Source: Phaffia rhodozyma (lineage: Eukaryota > Basidiomycota > Tremellomycetes > Cystofilobasidiales > Mrakiaceae). Taken from it: a stretch of DNA of 64,000 nucleotides. Position numbers and translations under genes: made by a program. Shown here piece after piece: positions 54,166 through 64,000 of this stretch. The number at the start of each line of letters is the position of its first letter. The first letter of the stretch is position 1. The notes beneath the pieces are model-generated. The model was given only the letters and a program-made list of their open reading frames with translations. It made no database searches and was not told the DNA's origin. The stretch is taken from assembly GCA_014706385.1 (NCBI GenBank), contig JACGZH010000001.1, forward strand, positions 1,612,001 to 1,676,000, read 5' to 3'.

Positions 54166-57100
54166 ATGACAAAGGTCACCGAAAAGATCGCTCAGGCAGA
54201 GAAGGAAAACAGGACATGGTGAGTGCTCGTGCTTGCGTCCAAAACCACGTCGAGTTCGAACCATCGTTTCTAGATGTTCATACGCGAATCGGCGTTTTCT
54301 CCTCTTTGTTCTTTTTTTCTTTCTGTCTTGTCCTCTTTCCTCGGTTTCTTCTTTAAAACAGGTGGTCATTCGAGTTCTTTCCTCCTCGGACAGCCCAGGG
54401 ACTTCAGAACTTGTATGATCGGATAGAGCGCATGAAAGGTCTCGGCCCAGAATTCCTCGATATCACATGGTCGGTCTAGTTTCACTCATATACGTTCACT
54501 TCGGTCAACTGTCGGGGATTGAAAAGTCATTTGTTCTTCTCTCTCTTCTTCCCTTACTCTCTTAACAACAGGAACGCTGGAGGAAGAAGCTCAGATCTGA
54601 CGACGTCTCTCGTCCAGGTCTGCCAGAGTCATATTGGAATGGAAACTGTCATGCACATCACTTGTGGTTCGTTTCGGCTAGCCTTACCCGACTGTCTCGA
54701 TCAGGAGCTCCCAAGACTGACAGTTTTTTCTTTCTTCTTCACTCTCTTTCCTTCTTATCTTACGCATACAGTCGAGAAAGAAAAGCTTGATGAAGCTTTG
54801 AACGTAAGGCTGCACAGCTGTTCTCATCATTGCTCTTCATATATAGTCGGCTAACGCCGTTCTCGATCCAAACGTGAAACAGACCGCCAAGGCGTTCGGC
54901 TGTCAAAACATCCTTGCGCTCAGAGGAGACCCTCCTGCCGGATCTCAGGTTTGGGAACCTGTACCTACCGGATTCAAGACTGCTGCCGAGCTTGTTCGAT
55001 ACATCCGACAGGAACATGGTGATGCGTTCTGTATCTCGGTTGCTGCCTTCCCAGGATCTCACCCAGAGACTGGACCAAGCGAAGAGGAGAAGGAGCAGGA
55101 GATCGAGTGGCTCAAAGAAAAGGTCGATGCTGGAGCGGACTTTATCTTCACCCAGATGTTCTACGACGTCGAGATGTTTATCGCCTGGGTGCGCAGAGTC
55201 AGAAAGGCCGGAATCACCGTGCCCATTGTGCCTGGTGGGTGTCCATGTCTTTTTCCTTCTTTCATTCGCTTAACGTGCACGTGCGCACCCGCTTCTGCTT
55301 CTTTTGAAATCAAACTGATATGTTGGTCGGTATCCTTAGGTATCATGCCGATTCAGTCGTATGCAACATTCAAAAAGTGGGTCTACCGAGAAAATATTTC
55401 TGTGCCCGCCCACTTTACCGAAGCCCTCGAGCCTGTCAAGGACGATGACTCGGCAGTCCGAGCCGTCGGCACTAAGCTCGTTGCTCAGATGTGCCGGGAT
55501 ATCCTCGACGCCGATGTTGGAATCAAAGGTCTCCACATTTACACCCTCAACCTCGCGGTCGGAGCGAGAATGCTGTTGGAGGAGATTGGCCTTGTTGCTA
55601 GAGTGGCAAACACAAACCCTTTGCCTTGGACGCCGGTAATGCCTTTTTATATTATCCCTTTTATCTCTCAGTATTTACTCAACGCATGACTTTCTCATTT
55701 GCCGTTACCCACGGCCCTTTCAGTCGCTTACGCCTGCCCGACGACAAGAAACTATTCGACCGATTGTTCGTTCCCTCTTTACACTCCTGATGTTCAAGGG
55801 AGCTCCCTCATATGCATTCAGATGCTCAAATTGTCGCCATTTGTCATTTTCCTGCTTTTAGTTCTGGGCCAACAGGCAAAAATCTTACCTTTCTCGAAGT
55901 AGGTATTTTGTCGGCGTTCCTTCAAACGTATTCTTGGTTGCGTTTCTTGCCTTTATACGCATAGACTGACATGCTGTTCGGCCTATTCTTTTCAAAGCCG
56001 AGAACTGGGACGAGTTCCCTAACGGCCGATGGGGAGATTCTCGATCGCCTGCCTACGGAGAGTTTGACGGGTTAGTGTATTTTCGGAACTTTGATTATCC
56101 CTTTTCTTTGAAAACATTCGCGCCTCGCATTGTATTAAACTGGGTATCCGTCCACTTATGTTTCTGCTCCATAGATATCTGTTGCCTCAGTTCAAACTTA
56201 GTCGGGAGGAGGCTATCAAGCTATGGGGTCAGCCGCAGACGGTACAGGATGTTTGCGAGTTGTTTGCTAAGTTTTGCATGAACGAGTTGGTAAGTATACT
56301 CCATTGATGCTATCTTTATTCAGCCAGATCAGCAATAGCTCACAGCCATGGTGCTGTCTCTTCTTTAGCCATCGCTTCCGTGGTCAGATTCAGCTGCGTC
56401 CAAAGAGACGTCGATTATCAACCGACAGTTGGCAAAGATGAATGAGCTTGGCTTCCTCACTATTAACAGTCAGCCTGCGTGAGTATCTCTATCCGTCTCA
56501 GTGACTGTACATCATTGTGTTTGTTTTTGTTTGCTGAATTCAAGCCCTTCTTGCTCTTGACATGATAGTGTGGACGGTGCCAAGTCGGACGATAAGACTC
56601 ACGGATGGGGTCCCACAAATGGATACGTCTACCAAAAGGCCTACCTCGAGTTCTTTGTCTCGCCATCTCAGCTTGATGCTCTTGTTCATCGAATCGAGCG
56701 AGACCCTCATATCACCTACTACGCTGTACGTATCAGGATATCCACCCGTGTATCGCGCGCTTGTCCTCATATCCTTCGTTGGATCTTGCTTTTGCCTAAC
56801 TAAACAGGTAAACCACCAGGGTGATCTTCGAACCAACACCCACAGTGAGGGACCAAACGCCGTCACCTGGGGTGTGTTCCCTGGAAAAGAGATCATTCAG
56901 CCTACGTGAGTTTTTGGTCAACTGAACACGGTACCAATGTTGAACACTGGGCTAATAATTAACTTGACCTCTTCTACCACCATTTTAATTACTTAGTATC
57001 GTTGAAGCGTATGTGTATCTTTTGTACCCTACAAGCATTCTCGTTTGTAAATTCACTTACTTGACGGTTTTTTAACACATACAGAATCTCGTTCATCGCG

Positions 57101-57274
57101 TGGAAGGACGAGGCCTTCTCGATCGGCAAACAATGGGCAGGTCTGTACGATGATGATTCGCCGACAAAGTCATTGCTTGGTGAGATCATGGACACCTACT
57201 ACCTTGTGAACGTCGTTCACAATGCGTTCAAAGAGCCGGATGCAATCTTCCGTCCATTTTTCCAGAACGCTTAG
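54166..57274 (+). CDS. Methylenetetrahydrofolate reductase
   Basis: Reduces 5,10-methylene-THF to 5-methyl-THF for methionine synthesis (yeast Met12/Met13). [18 protein letters not shown] splices to [20 protein letters not shown], with the FEFFPP active-site strand. The TIM-barrel part follows: [79 protein letters not shown] and [10 protein letters not shown]. The eukaryote-specific C-terminal regulatory domain follows: [107 protein letters not shown] and FRPFFQNA (stop 57272-57274). About 610-620 residues, normal. A 12-nt microexon (56997-57008) carries T-IVE-A. At least twelve exons. Confidence 0.95.
56997..57008 (+). other. 12-nt microexon of the MTHFR gene
   Basis: Acceptor ttag, exon TATCGTTGAAGC, donor gtatgtg. 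Joined to CCTAC upstream and AATCTCG downstream it reads P-T-I-V-E-A-I-S, which restores the conserved C-terminal strand. Confidence 0.85.
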
Positions 57275-57805
57275 AGGATAGAAAAAAATCCGTTTAGAAG
57301 GAGGGAAGGTCTTCACGTGCATCTTTTTTATTCTCCCATTTCTGTTTTAGGGGTTCTTCTCTCCTATTCCCTGCTTTTCTCTCATTTTCTCTTCCCAAGT
57401 CTCTCGCTTCTCACCCCTGTGTGTTGATTTCTTCTTCTTAACCGGCGTTCTTCTTTCTTTTCCGTGTTCTCAAGACGGTTCCTTCACAATCTCCTCTCGT
57501 CTCTCGGATTGTATTCAACTATAAAAATTGTATCTAGAATGTATTTCAACTATATGGCGTCTCTGCTTTAGATACACACCAATCAATGCTCTTTCTGCAG
57601 TTCTACTTCTGTGTGTGGTTATGGGCGGTGTATGTGATCTTCTTCTCATCTTTTCTGTCTGCTCTTCCTTCTAACAACGTTCGATGCCGTTACCGCGGAG
57701 ATGTCCGAAGAGGCCACCCTTACGTAAGACAAATTCCTTTCTACCGTTCTTCCTCACATTCATTCTACAACATCGTCAAAACATAACATACTCAACACAC
57801 ACAGA
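57275..57805. other. Intergenic region after MTHFR
   Basis: The 531 bp hold the MTHFR 3' region (strongly T/C rich, 57300-57480) and the promoter of the following gene. One CACGTG occurs near 57317. A short hydrophobic frame from about 57586 has no family features and is probably leader sequence. Confidence 0.35.
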
Positions 57806-58960
57806 ATGAGCTCTCACCTGGCCGGCTCTCGTTCTTCGGCTCGTACTGCCAGTGTTAGATCTCGTCCGGAACGTTCAAAAGCTGATTCATCACCTAAACG
57901 ACAAGCATCATCGTCGTCCTTCTCGGCCACCACTACTGGAAAACACCCTAGGCCGAGTCAGATCAAAGTAACCACCTTGTCGTTTAGAAACCATCCCAGT
58001 GTCGATGCTATCTCCGTTCGGAACACTCAGAGCGGACAATCCGAATGGTTCGAGGTGGACTCCAGAGGAGAAAGAGTCAAGGATACACCATTAAGAATTC
58101 AGTCAGGAACAGAAGAGGACGGATCCTTATGGATGGAGCTAACGGATTTGGTGAGGGCCTTTTTCTATTCTTCTCCCTTCTTATTCCCAAGACTTCGACT
58201 CGGCCCAGTCTCTTTCTCTTCTTTCTCAATCATATGTGTCCATCAGTGATTATTGTATCGAAACGTGTAGCTGACACTATGAAATACGTCATGATTCGAT
58301 TGTTCTGAAAGCCTTCGACTGAACCTGAATCAGCAGCTCATTCATCAAGGTCTCGATATACACCTCAAGCGAAACATGCATACACGGGCAGTTCTTCTCC
58401 TCTGAGTTCTGCCGGATCGGCTGCTTCACCAACAAAGTCCCCTCATAGCCAAAGCTTGACGAAAAAAGGAAATCTCCTCGAAGAGAAGGAGAAGAAGAGG
58501 CATGTCGGAAGAAACGGCGAAAACTCTAGAGGCTCGACACGAGGTTTGTAGATATGTTTCTTGTTCTAAGAATTCTCCCTTTCTCTTGGTCATTGGCTCA
58601 AGATGATGTTATCGATTTCCCCTCTTTAACAACCCCTTTCATCAAGATCCCTCTTCCAAAGAACTTTTAGTCTCATCCGCATCACTTGAGAAGAAATCTT
58701 CAGCCACGAAAACGCATGTCACCATCCTTCATCAACCTCATTCTGCTCAAAACGGACGATCGCCATTCAACATTAAACCGACTAAACTTCAACCGAAAGC
58801 CTCGACGCCAAAACCAGATGCATCTGTATCAGAACTATCAAAGGAGTCTGAAGAGAAGAAGAAGAGGAGAAGAGAGAAAGATCAGATGGAAGAAGATGAA
58901 GTAGCTGAATTGAAGAACAGGAAGAAGCATATCAGGTCAAGAACGACTCACTTCTCTTCG

Positions 58961-58998
<38 letters not shown>

Positions 58999-60555
58999 AA
59001 ATGAAAATAGCTTGAACCAGAACCACGACGACACCCATAATGATCATGAGGACGGTACCGACGATGATGACTATGGCTCGAGGAGAAAATCAACAAAAAA
59101 GAGCAAAAGGGCCGCCGAAGACAAGATTGAGCATGCAACTTCGACTTTATCCGGCGAAATCTCTTCGGTGCCGCTCAAAACGACGACCCACGACAAGGAT
59201 GATCCCAGCAACTCAACAAACCCAAGTACAGACAAAGGTGTAGACACAGTAGACAGGCCGAGCAAGAAATTGAAATCCGCGCATCCATCAACACAGGTTG
59301 AAGGCTCTGCGTCTTCTTCCTCTTCAACAACGGCAACTAAGAAACTTGGCTCGTCAACCTCAACCTCTCAACCTGCGTCAAGCTCGTCAAAGAAAGATCG
59401 CGTAACCAACCTAAAAAGGATCGGAGGTTCATCATCAAACTCGGCAGTGTCCTCGCCTGTAGCCGGGACATCGGGATCTTCGCCTGCAGGAGGACGACCA
59501 AGTGGGCCGACGGGCTCGAAAGGAGGTCCGACAGGAAAAAAGACAGGTGGAGGGGGAATGACGAAGAAGGAACCCGGTGTATTGGATGCTAGTTTCTATT
59601 CATCGCTCCTAAAACCAGCGGTCGAGAAGGTTGGTCCTTTATACTTAAGTCAAAGCGGTGAATTGACGTTGTCTCCATTCTCATAACTGATAATAGTGTT
59701 TGTATCTCTTTGCAGGCAACGACCGCATCAATAACAAGTCACATTCTGGAGAAGGAGACCGTTGAAAGAAAGTATGTACCAATTTGACTTGTCTGGTTGA
59801 AAGAAGAGAAATAGGAGGCTCATCTATATATATCATCTTTTATGCCTTTGTTTTCCCAGGGCGGCAGCAGCAGAGATGGAGAAATTTAAGCAGGCTGAAT
59901 TAGCGAAGATTAGAGCAAGCTTCGTCAGTTTTTTCCCTGTTATTATCGATCTCTGTCCAGAATGAATTGTCCTGATTTACCTTCCTTCTCTTCATCATCT
60001 ATTTGATGTCTTGCGTGCTACTTCCCTTGGTTATGATTAGACGGCAAACGGGCCAACTCTTGATCTTGAAAGTCAAGCGAACGACATGCAGACTTTTTCT
60101 GTCAGTCGATTACCATACACCTCTTTTCGAGTTGTTAACCCGACTCTCCCCCTTTGCCTTGGCTCGCCACTTGTTGAATCGAACTATTGAGCACTGACTT
60201 ATCTTACTCACGGAACACTCTTTTCTTCTTACAGACATGGATGATCAAGAATGTCCCTGCCCCCCAAGCCAGAATTCATACCCATGGAGGGATGAATAAC
60301 ATCTGGGAGGCCGGACTCGATATCAAATTGAAGACCCAAACGGACTACAGAGAGAAACATGATCGGGGTGAGATCGGTCCCGGTCGAACAAGAGACCAAA
60401 ACGGGCTGATGCCTTTACCCAAAACGGCTGAAGAATCGGATGATCTGAACTGCGCGTTCGTCCGCGAAATGGAAGGTAAATGGGGGGATCGGGTAGAAGT
60501 AGAGAAGTACTTGAACGACTCGAAGTGGTTTCCTTTTGGAAGAGGGATGGCTTGA
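57806..60555 (+). CDS. Low-complexity, probably nuclear hypothetical protein
   Basis: The start MSSHLAGSRSSARTASVRSR is followed by a short folded-looking module (IKVTTLSFRNHPSVDAIS, then VRNTQSGQSEWFEV, LWMELTDL). Next is a long Ser/Lys/Asp-rich part with basic clusters (EEKKKRRREKDQMEEDE, KKSKRAAEDK) and a run of 12 Asp (58961-58996). A Ser/Gly-rich region (SSKKDRVTNLKRIGGSS, GGRPSGPTGSKGGPTG) leads to a conserved-looking C-terminus: GVLDASFYSSLLKPAVEK, TASITSHILEKETVERK, WMIKNVPAPQARIHTHGGMN, NIWEAGLDIKLKTQTDYREK, FVREMEGKWGDRVEVEKYLN and DSKWFPFGRGMA (stop 60553-60555). I do not recognise the family. Charge pattern suggests a nuclear, phosphorylated protein. Splicing is supported in most places; the exon near 58320-58640 is less certain. 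Confidence 0.65.
58961..58996 (+). repeat. (GAC)12 coding microsatellite (poly-Asp)
   Basis: Twelve consecutive perfect GAC codons sit in the reading frame of the low-complexity protein. The absence of any GAT interruption suggests recent expansion. Confidence 0.92.
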
Positions 60556-60852
60556 GAAAGTGATCGGAAATGTTGATACATGACAAGCGTTCCCAAGATT
60601 GTTTGTCCAAGGGTTGTGGGCGCTCTATCAATCATTCACAGCCCGATACAGTAATATGAGTATCAGGACAATAAGAAGGAAATAAACACATTTGATCTAT
60701 GTATTGAAATTTCAGAAGAACATAGTAACAGGATACCAAAAGAGGGAAAGAAAATTTCTTGACAAGACGGGACATAATGCCACAGATAGAAAAACTGGGG
60801 AAGACAAGAGCCACCAAAGAGTAGGTCTATATGCTCATAAATACTATGTCTA

Positions 60853-63800
60853 TCACCATGTATCACTAGCCCTATCGCTAGAAGCACTCGACGGGACCTC
60901 TCCATATCTAGAAGAGGAAAGAGGGAGAACGAGTTCATCCTTCACATCTCTATCAAAGTAGATGGCCTCACCCTAACCAGATCACAAGAGAGTCACCAAG
61001 TTGAGTATTCATCTTCTTCAAACACAAAGTAGACTGTAAAGAACAAACCTCAAGAGGGGTGGTCGAGAAGCTCAAGTTCTGGTGGATGGCTTTGCCCTCG
61101 TATCGCTTCAAAGCAGTCATAGCCTGCTCGTAAGGGATGTGACTTTATATAATTAAATGAAAGAGACAGAGAAGGATCATACGATGGTTATTTAGTGATA
61201 CTTATAACTTAAAAACGACTGGGATGGAAACAGCAAGATGATCACTTACGAAGTAAGCTTCTTTCGAGCTTGAACATTCAGGGAGTGTCTCGCGTCGACC
61301 GAAGAGTCCAACACTGCAGGTGAATGAGCACCCTCAGAGATTGCGATACTGAGCGAAAAGTCCTTTCGCTGCTCCTCGGGATAAGATCGCTCGTAAAGCT
61401 CAAACGTGATGTGCGAAGCTTCGTAATGTGGACAGATAGTAGAGCTTAGATCAGCGCTAATATTGATGCACGAGGGGCGGACTTTGGCATCTTACCATAG
61501 TCGAGTTCTGGAATCTTTTTCTTCTTGTCCATGGGAAGACCAGCAGCAAGGACAAGGTTGCAGAATGTATAGATATGGCTCTCCTTAGTGAAGTAGAAAG
61601 AAGCATGTGACTCGTCACTCGCTTTGGCGTGTTCCAGATCCTATATCACAGAAGCGAAGGCAATTAGTATCGCATGACTAAGTCGCTTGGTAGTCAAGAA
61701 CTGTGATGCACACACCTGGATGACTTTCTTAAGCAAAGGTAAGGAAGTCAAGATTCCGATCTCTTCTTTCTCCTCAGGTTCAATCTGAGTTAGATGTACA
61801 CAAAAGTGTAATGGCGTCAATTTCAGACCGTGTTAACTATAGAGACCTCTGAAATAGTAGGAACATACACCATATTCCTGAGGAGCAACCAGATCAAATA
61901 GGAGCTTCGCCCGATCTACGAGCTCGTGCAGTTTTCGATCCTGAGGGGCATTGAGGTCTTTACCGCACTGAGGATCAAAGATTGCGAAGAGGAAGACTCG
62001 GTTGTGAAGAGAGTCGTACTGTGAAGAGCGATGTGTTCTATGTTAACGTCTGTGAATCCAATCAGACAGACATTCCTGTGCGCACCTTGAGAGAGTCATA
62101 AAGCTCGGAGACCTGGAGAAGACAAGAGCGTTGTTTAGCTTGGGGGCTCCGATACAGACGATGACATCTACCAAAGAAGATGCCTTACCCTTGAAGGATC
62201 AAACTGTTATTTGGTTTTAGAAACAAGAGACTTATATCAGCATACAAACCCTTCTACTACTCTAAACCTGCGTACGAACCTTTTCCTGCTTGACTCCCTA
62301 TATGACAGCATAGATGTTTACGTTGTCAGCCAGTAGCAACAATCAATTTTAGACGAAAGACGAAAGACGAAAGACGAAAGAAAAACCCCATTACTTACCA
62401 CCCAGTCCTCGAATAGCTTCTCCCATCGCTCCTTGAAGAGGCTAGGGCTATCTCCTGAGCACCTGCCAGGCCCCACATTACATATAGAGCATGACCGAAG
62501 GAGAGTAATTTCCAATGAGTCCATTTCCGACGCCTAAGTTAGTTATGAAGCTCAATGAGAAGACAGACCATCTAGATTGAATTTTATCCACATCTTGATT
62601 CTGGAAATTGGCCAACAATGTGGCTCTCAAGTCGGTCATCATCTCTACAACTTCCTGTAAACATGGTATGCGTGGATTATATATTCAGTGAAACGTCGAG
62701 AGAGCTAGCTGTCGCATGATAGGTAGCGACTCACTCTAACGACTTGAACAGGCTCTTTCTTGAGCTCTTTGGGCCAGTACAGACCGGGTCTTCGGTCGCT
62801 CTCTCCTGGTCGAAGAAGAATTTTCAATTTCTTCTTGACACCTGACCGTGTCCCCATGGTTAATTCATATCAAATAAGCCACTCAATCCTTAGTCGGATT
62901 CACATCGAATGAGGTGAATTACATACCATCCATTAAGCTCTTGGCCGCATTCGAATCATCGAGCAAATCTCGTCGCTGAATCAAGTGATCCACCAGAGGC
63001 GGCCGCTCCAAGAATCGACTCGACTCGGGAGGGATGTTTTCTTTGTCAAGAAGAGCTCGAGCAAAGATATCGGCGGTGTTGATAACTCTCCGTTCGGAAC
63101 TTGTGTATATCTATAAGATGAGTATAAACGCCCGCTTACCAACAGCATTAGTGATAACACTGCCGAATCGATTTCGGTGACGGAAATATTATCACAAACC
63201 TTGACATTCTTCAAAATACTGCTGTTCATGATTTTGATATCCTATTGTCATCATGAAGTGATAGAGAAGCAGATGAGTTAGTTGCTTGAAAATGAGTCCG
63301 CCTACACATAGAAAGCTATCTGACCTTCTTCATATTTTCTCCTAGATCCTTGGATTGGTATCGAGCTGCATGAGTAGACTAGACAAAGAAGAGCTGGTTA
63401 GTTCCTATACTCGCACATGCGAACAACGAAGGTAGATGCATACTTCACCACCCCACTTGACAACTATGCAGCCAGAGGAAAATAAAACCACATGAGATTC
63501 ACAATCTATTAGCAAACAGGACGAGAACAAGTAGCATACGAAATATAGCACGTACCCAGCTGAACTTTCTCCAGTCCATGAGGAGCGGGGAAGCTAGGGT
63601 TGTGTCTCCTGGATCCCTGTCTCGAAACAGTTCTTGTCAAGCCTACCGAGCTTTGATCTGCGGAATCGGCTGTTCCAGCCGTCGCCTTGTCCGAAACTGA
63701 CCCAGGGCCAGAACCACCGCTGTTGGAAGGTTCTTCCTCAACGGATTCCAACCTCTCGACCTCACTATCACCTTCGGATTGGTTGGTACGCATCTCTCCA

Positions 63801-64000
63801 GTAGCGATCCATTTACGAATTCGATCTTCGGTTTCGGTCGTTGAACCGTCGTCGTCGTGGTCATCCTTCTCCTTGACCTTGGGGGCAGACTTGTCCTTAG
63901 GGAAAGTAGGCTTCAGTTGAGCTTTGGTTCCAGGCTATTTCGTATGCATCAGCGACAAAAGAAGGAGGTAAATCGGGGTGTCAATCATGTAATAACATAA
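60853..64000 (-). CDS. VIP1: Inositol hexakisphosphate kinase/phosphatase Vip1/Asp1, 3' part only
   Basis: Vip1/PPIP5K makes and destroys inositol pyrophosphates. The window holds the C-terminal histidine-phosphatase-like domain; the N-terminal ATP-grasp kinase lies beyond the right edge, so the gene is partial. Evidence in protein order: [16 protein letters not shown], an acidic/Ser linker insert (about residues before [20 protein letters not shown]), [142 protein letters not shown] and [20 protein letters not shown]. The end is [38 protein letters not shown] and [17 protein letters not shown] with TGA at 60853-60855. More than twelve exons are visible. Confidence 0.88.
62352..62379. repeat. 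(GACGAAA)4 tandem heptamer in a VIP1 intron
   Basis: Four perfect copies of the 7-bp unit gacgaaa lie in the intron just downstream (in gene sense) of the WEKLFEDW exon. Confidence 0.9.

Noticed and set aside
54240..54270. B-box-like ggttcgaactc on the minus strand
   Set aside because: It lies in an MTHFR intron, and neither T-stem nor anticodon arm can be formed.
57586..57786. Short hydrophobic frame upstream of the low-complexity gene
   Set aside because: No homology features, interrupted context and typical leader composition; more likely 5' UTR.
1..64000. Search for transposons, LTRs, CRISPR arrays, rRNA, viral or toxin genes
   Set aside because: No terminal repeats, integrase/transposase/reverse-transcriptase motifs, regularly spaced repeats or rRNA-like sequence were seen in either strand.

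Overview
The window reads as nuclear DNA of an intron-rich, gene-dense fungus, most likely a basidiomycete yeast. Reasons: almost every gene is cut by many short GT...AG introns (about 40-120 nt), base composition is balanced, about 26 protein genes sit in 64 kb on both strands, and the gene set is fungal (Lcb1, Caj1-like J-protein, Vip1/Asp1, Utp22, Kap120-like karyopherin, Imp1, PAQR/Izh3-like, GH16 membrane glucanase-like). The density of very short introns and tiny exons recalls Cystofilobasidiales/Phaffia-type genomes, but that placement is inference. I see no transposon, rRNA, convincing tRNA, CRISPR array or viral sequence.

Layout, left to right: an SDR oxidoreductase (762-2709, +) behind a palindrome-rich upstream region; a small Cys-rich protein (3310-3799, +); RTF1 of the Paf1 complex (4186-6932, -); tubulin cofactor B (7185-8471, -), divergent from a dithiol glutaredoxin (8691-9360, +); an LRR protein (9526-10856, -), divergent from a TANGO2/NRDE protein (11043-12380, +); a large importin-11/Kap120-like karyopherin (12447-17450, -), divergent from DPM2 (17693-18033, +); a DUF3292-like membrane protein (18616-21526, +); UTP22/Nrap (21770-25912, -); a SET-domain protein (26174-27323, -), divergent from the mitochondrial inner-membrane protease IMP1 (27521-28302, +); a divergent glycogen-branching enzyme (28371-32284, -) and CKS1 (32697-33875, +).

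The right half holds an intronless 725-aa mitochondrial-type membrane protein (34655-36832, -); a hotdog thioesterase (37406-38285, +); a GH16 membrane protein (39200-41662, +); serine palmitoyltransferase subunit LCB1 (42337-44481, -), divergent from an ArfGAP with a Gln-rich tail (44729-46642, +); an unknown small membrane protein (46963-47672, -), divergent from a PAQR receptor-like protein (47859-50704, +); a Caj1-like DnaJ protein (51241-53777, -), divergent from methylenetetrahydrofolate reductase (54166-57274, +); a large low-complexity nuclear-type protein (57806-60555, +); and the 3' part of a VIP1/Asp1 inositol pyrophosphate kinase/phosphatase gene (60853 to the window end, -).

These are mostly housekeeping genes with no operon-like logic. 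Recurrent divergent pairs sharing 150-400 bp promoters are the main organisational theme. I found no evidence for a wholly new multi-gene system. The most interesting details are a 10-nt microexon encoding most of the J-domain HPD motif, a 12-nt microexon in MTHFR, an E-box (CACGTG) cluster before the methionine-cycle gene MTHFR, a GH16 protein whose third catalytic acidic residue reads Gln, a divergent branching-enzyme paralogue, two palindromes before the SDR gene, and one intronless gene among intron-rich neighbours. CDS coordinates run from start to stop codon and include introns. Exon joins were made by eye from splice signals and protein family fit.
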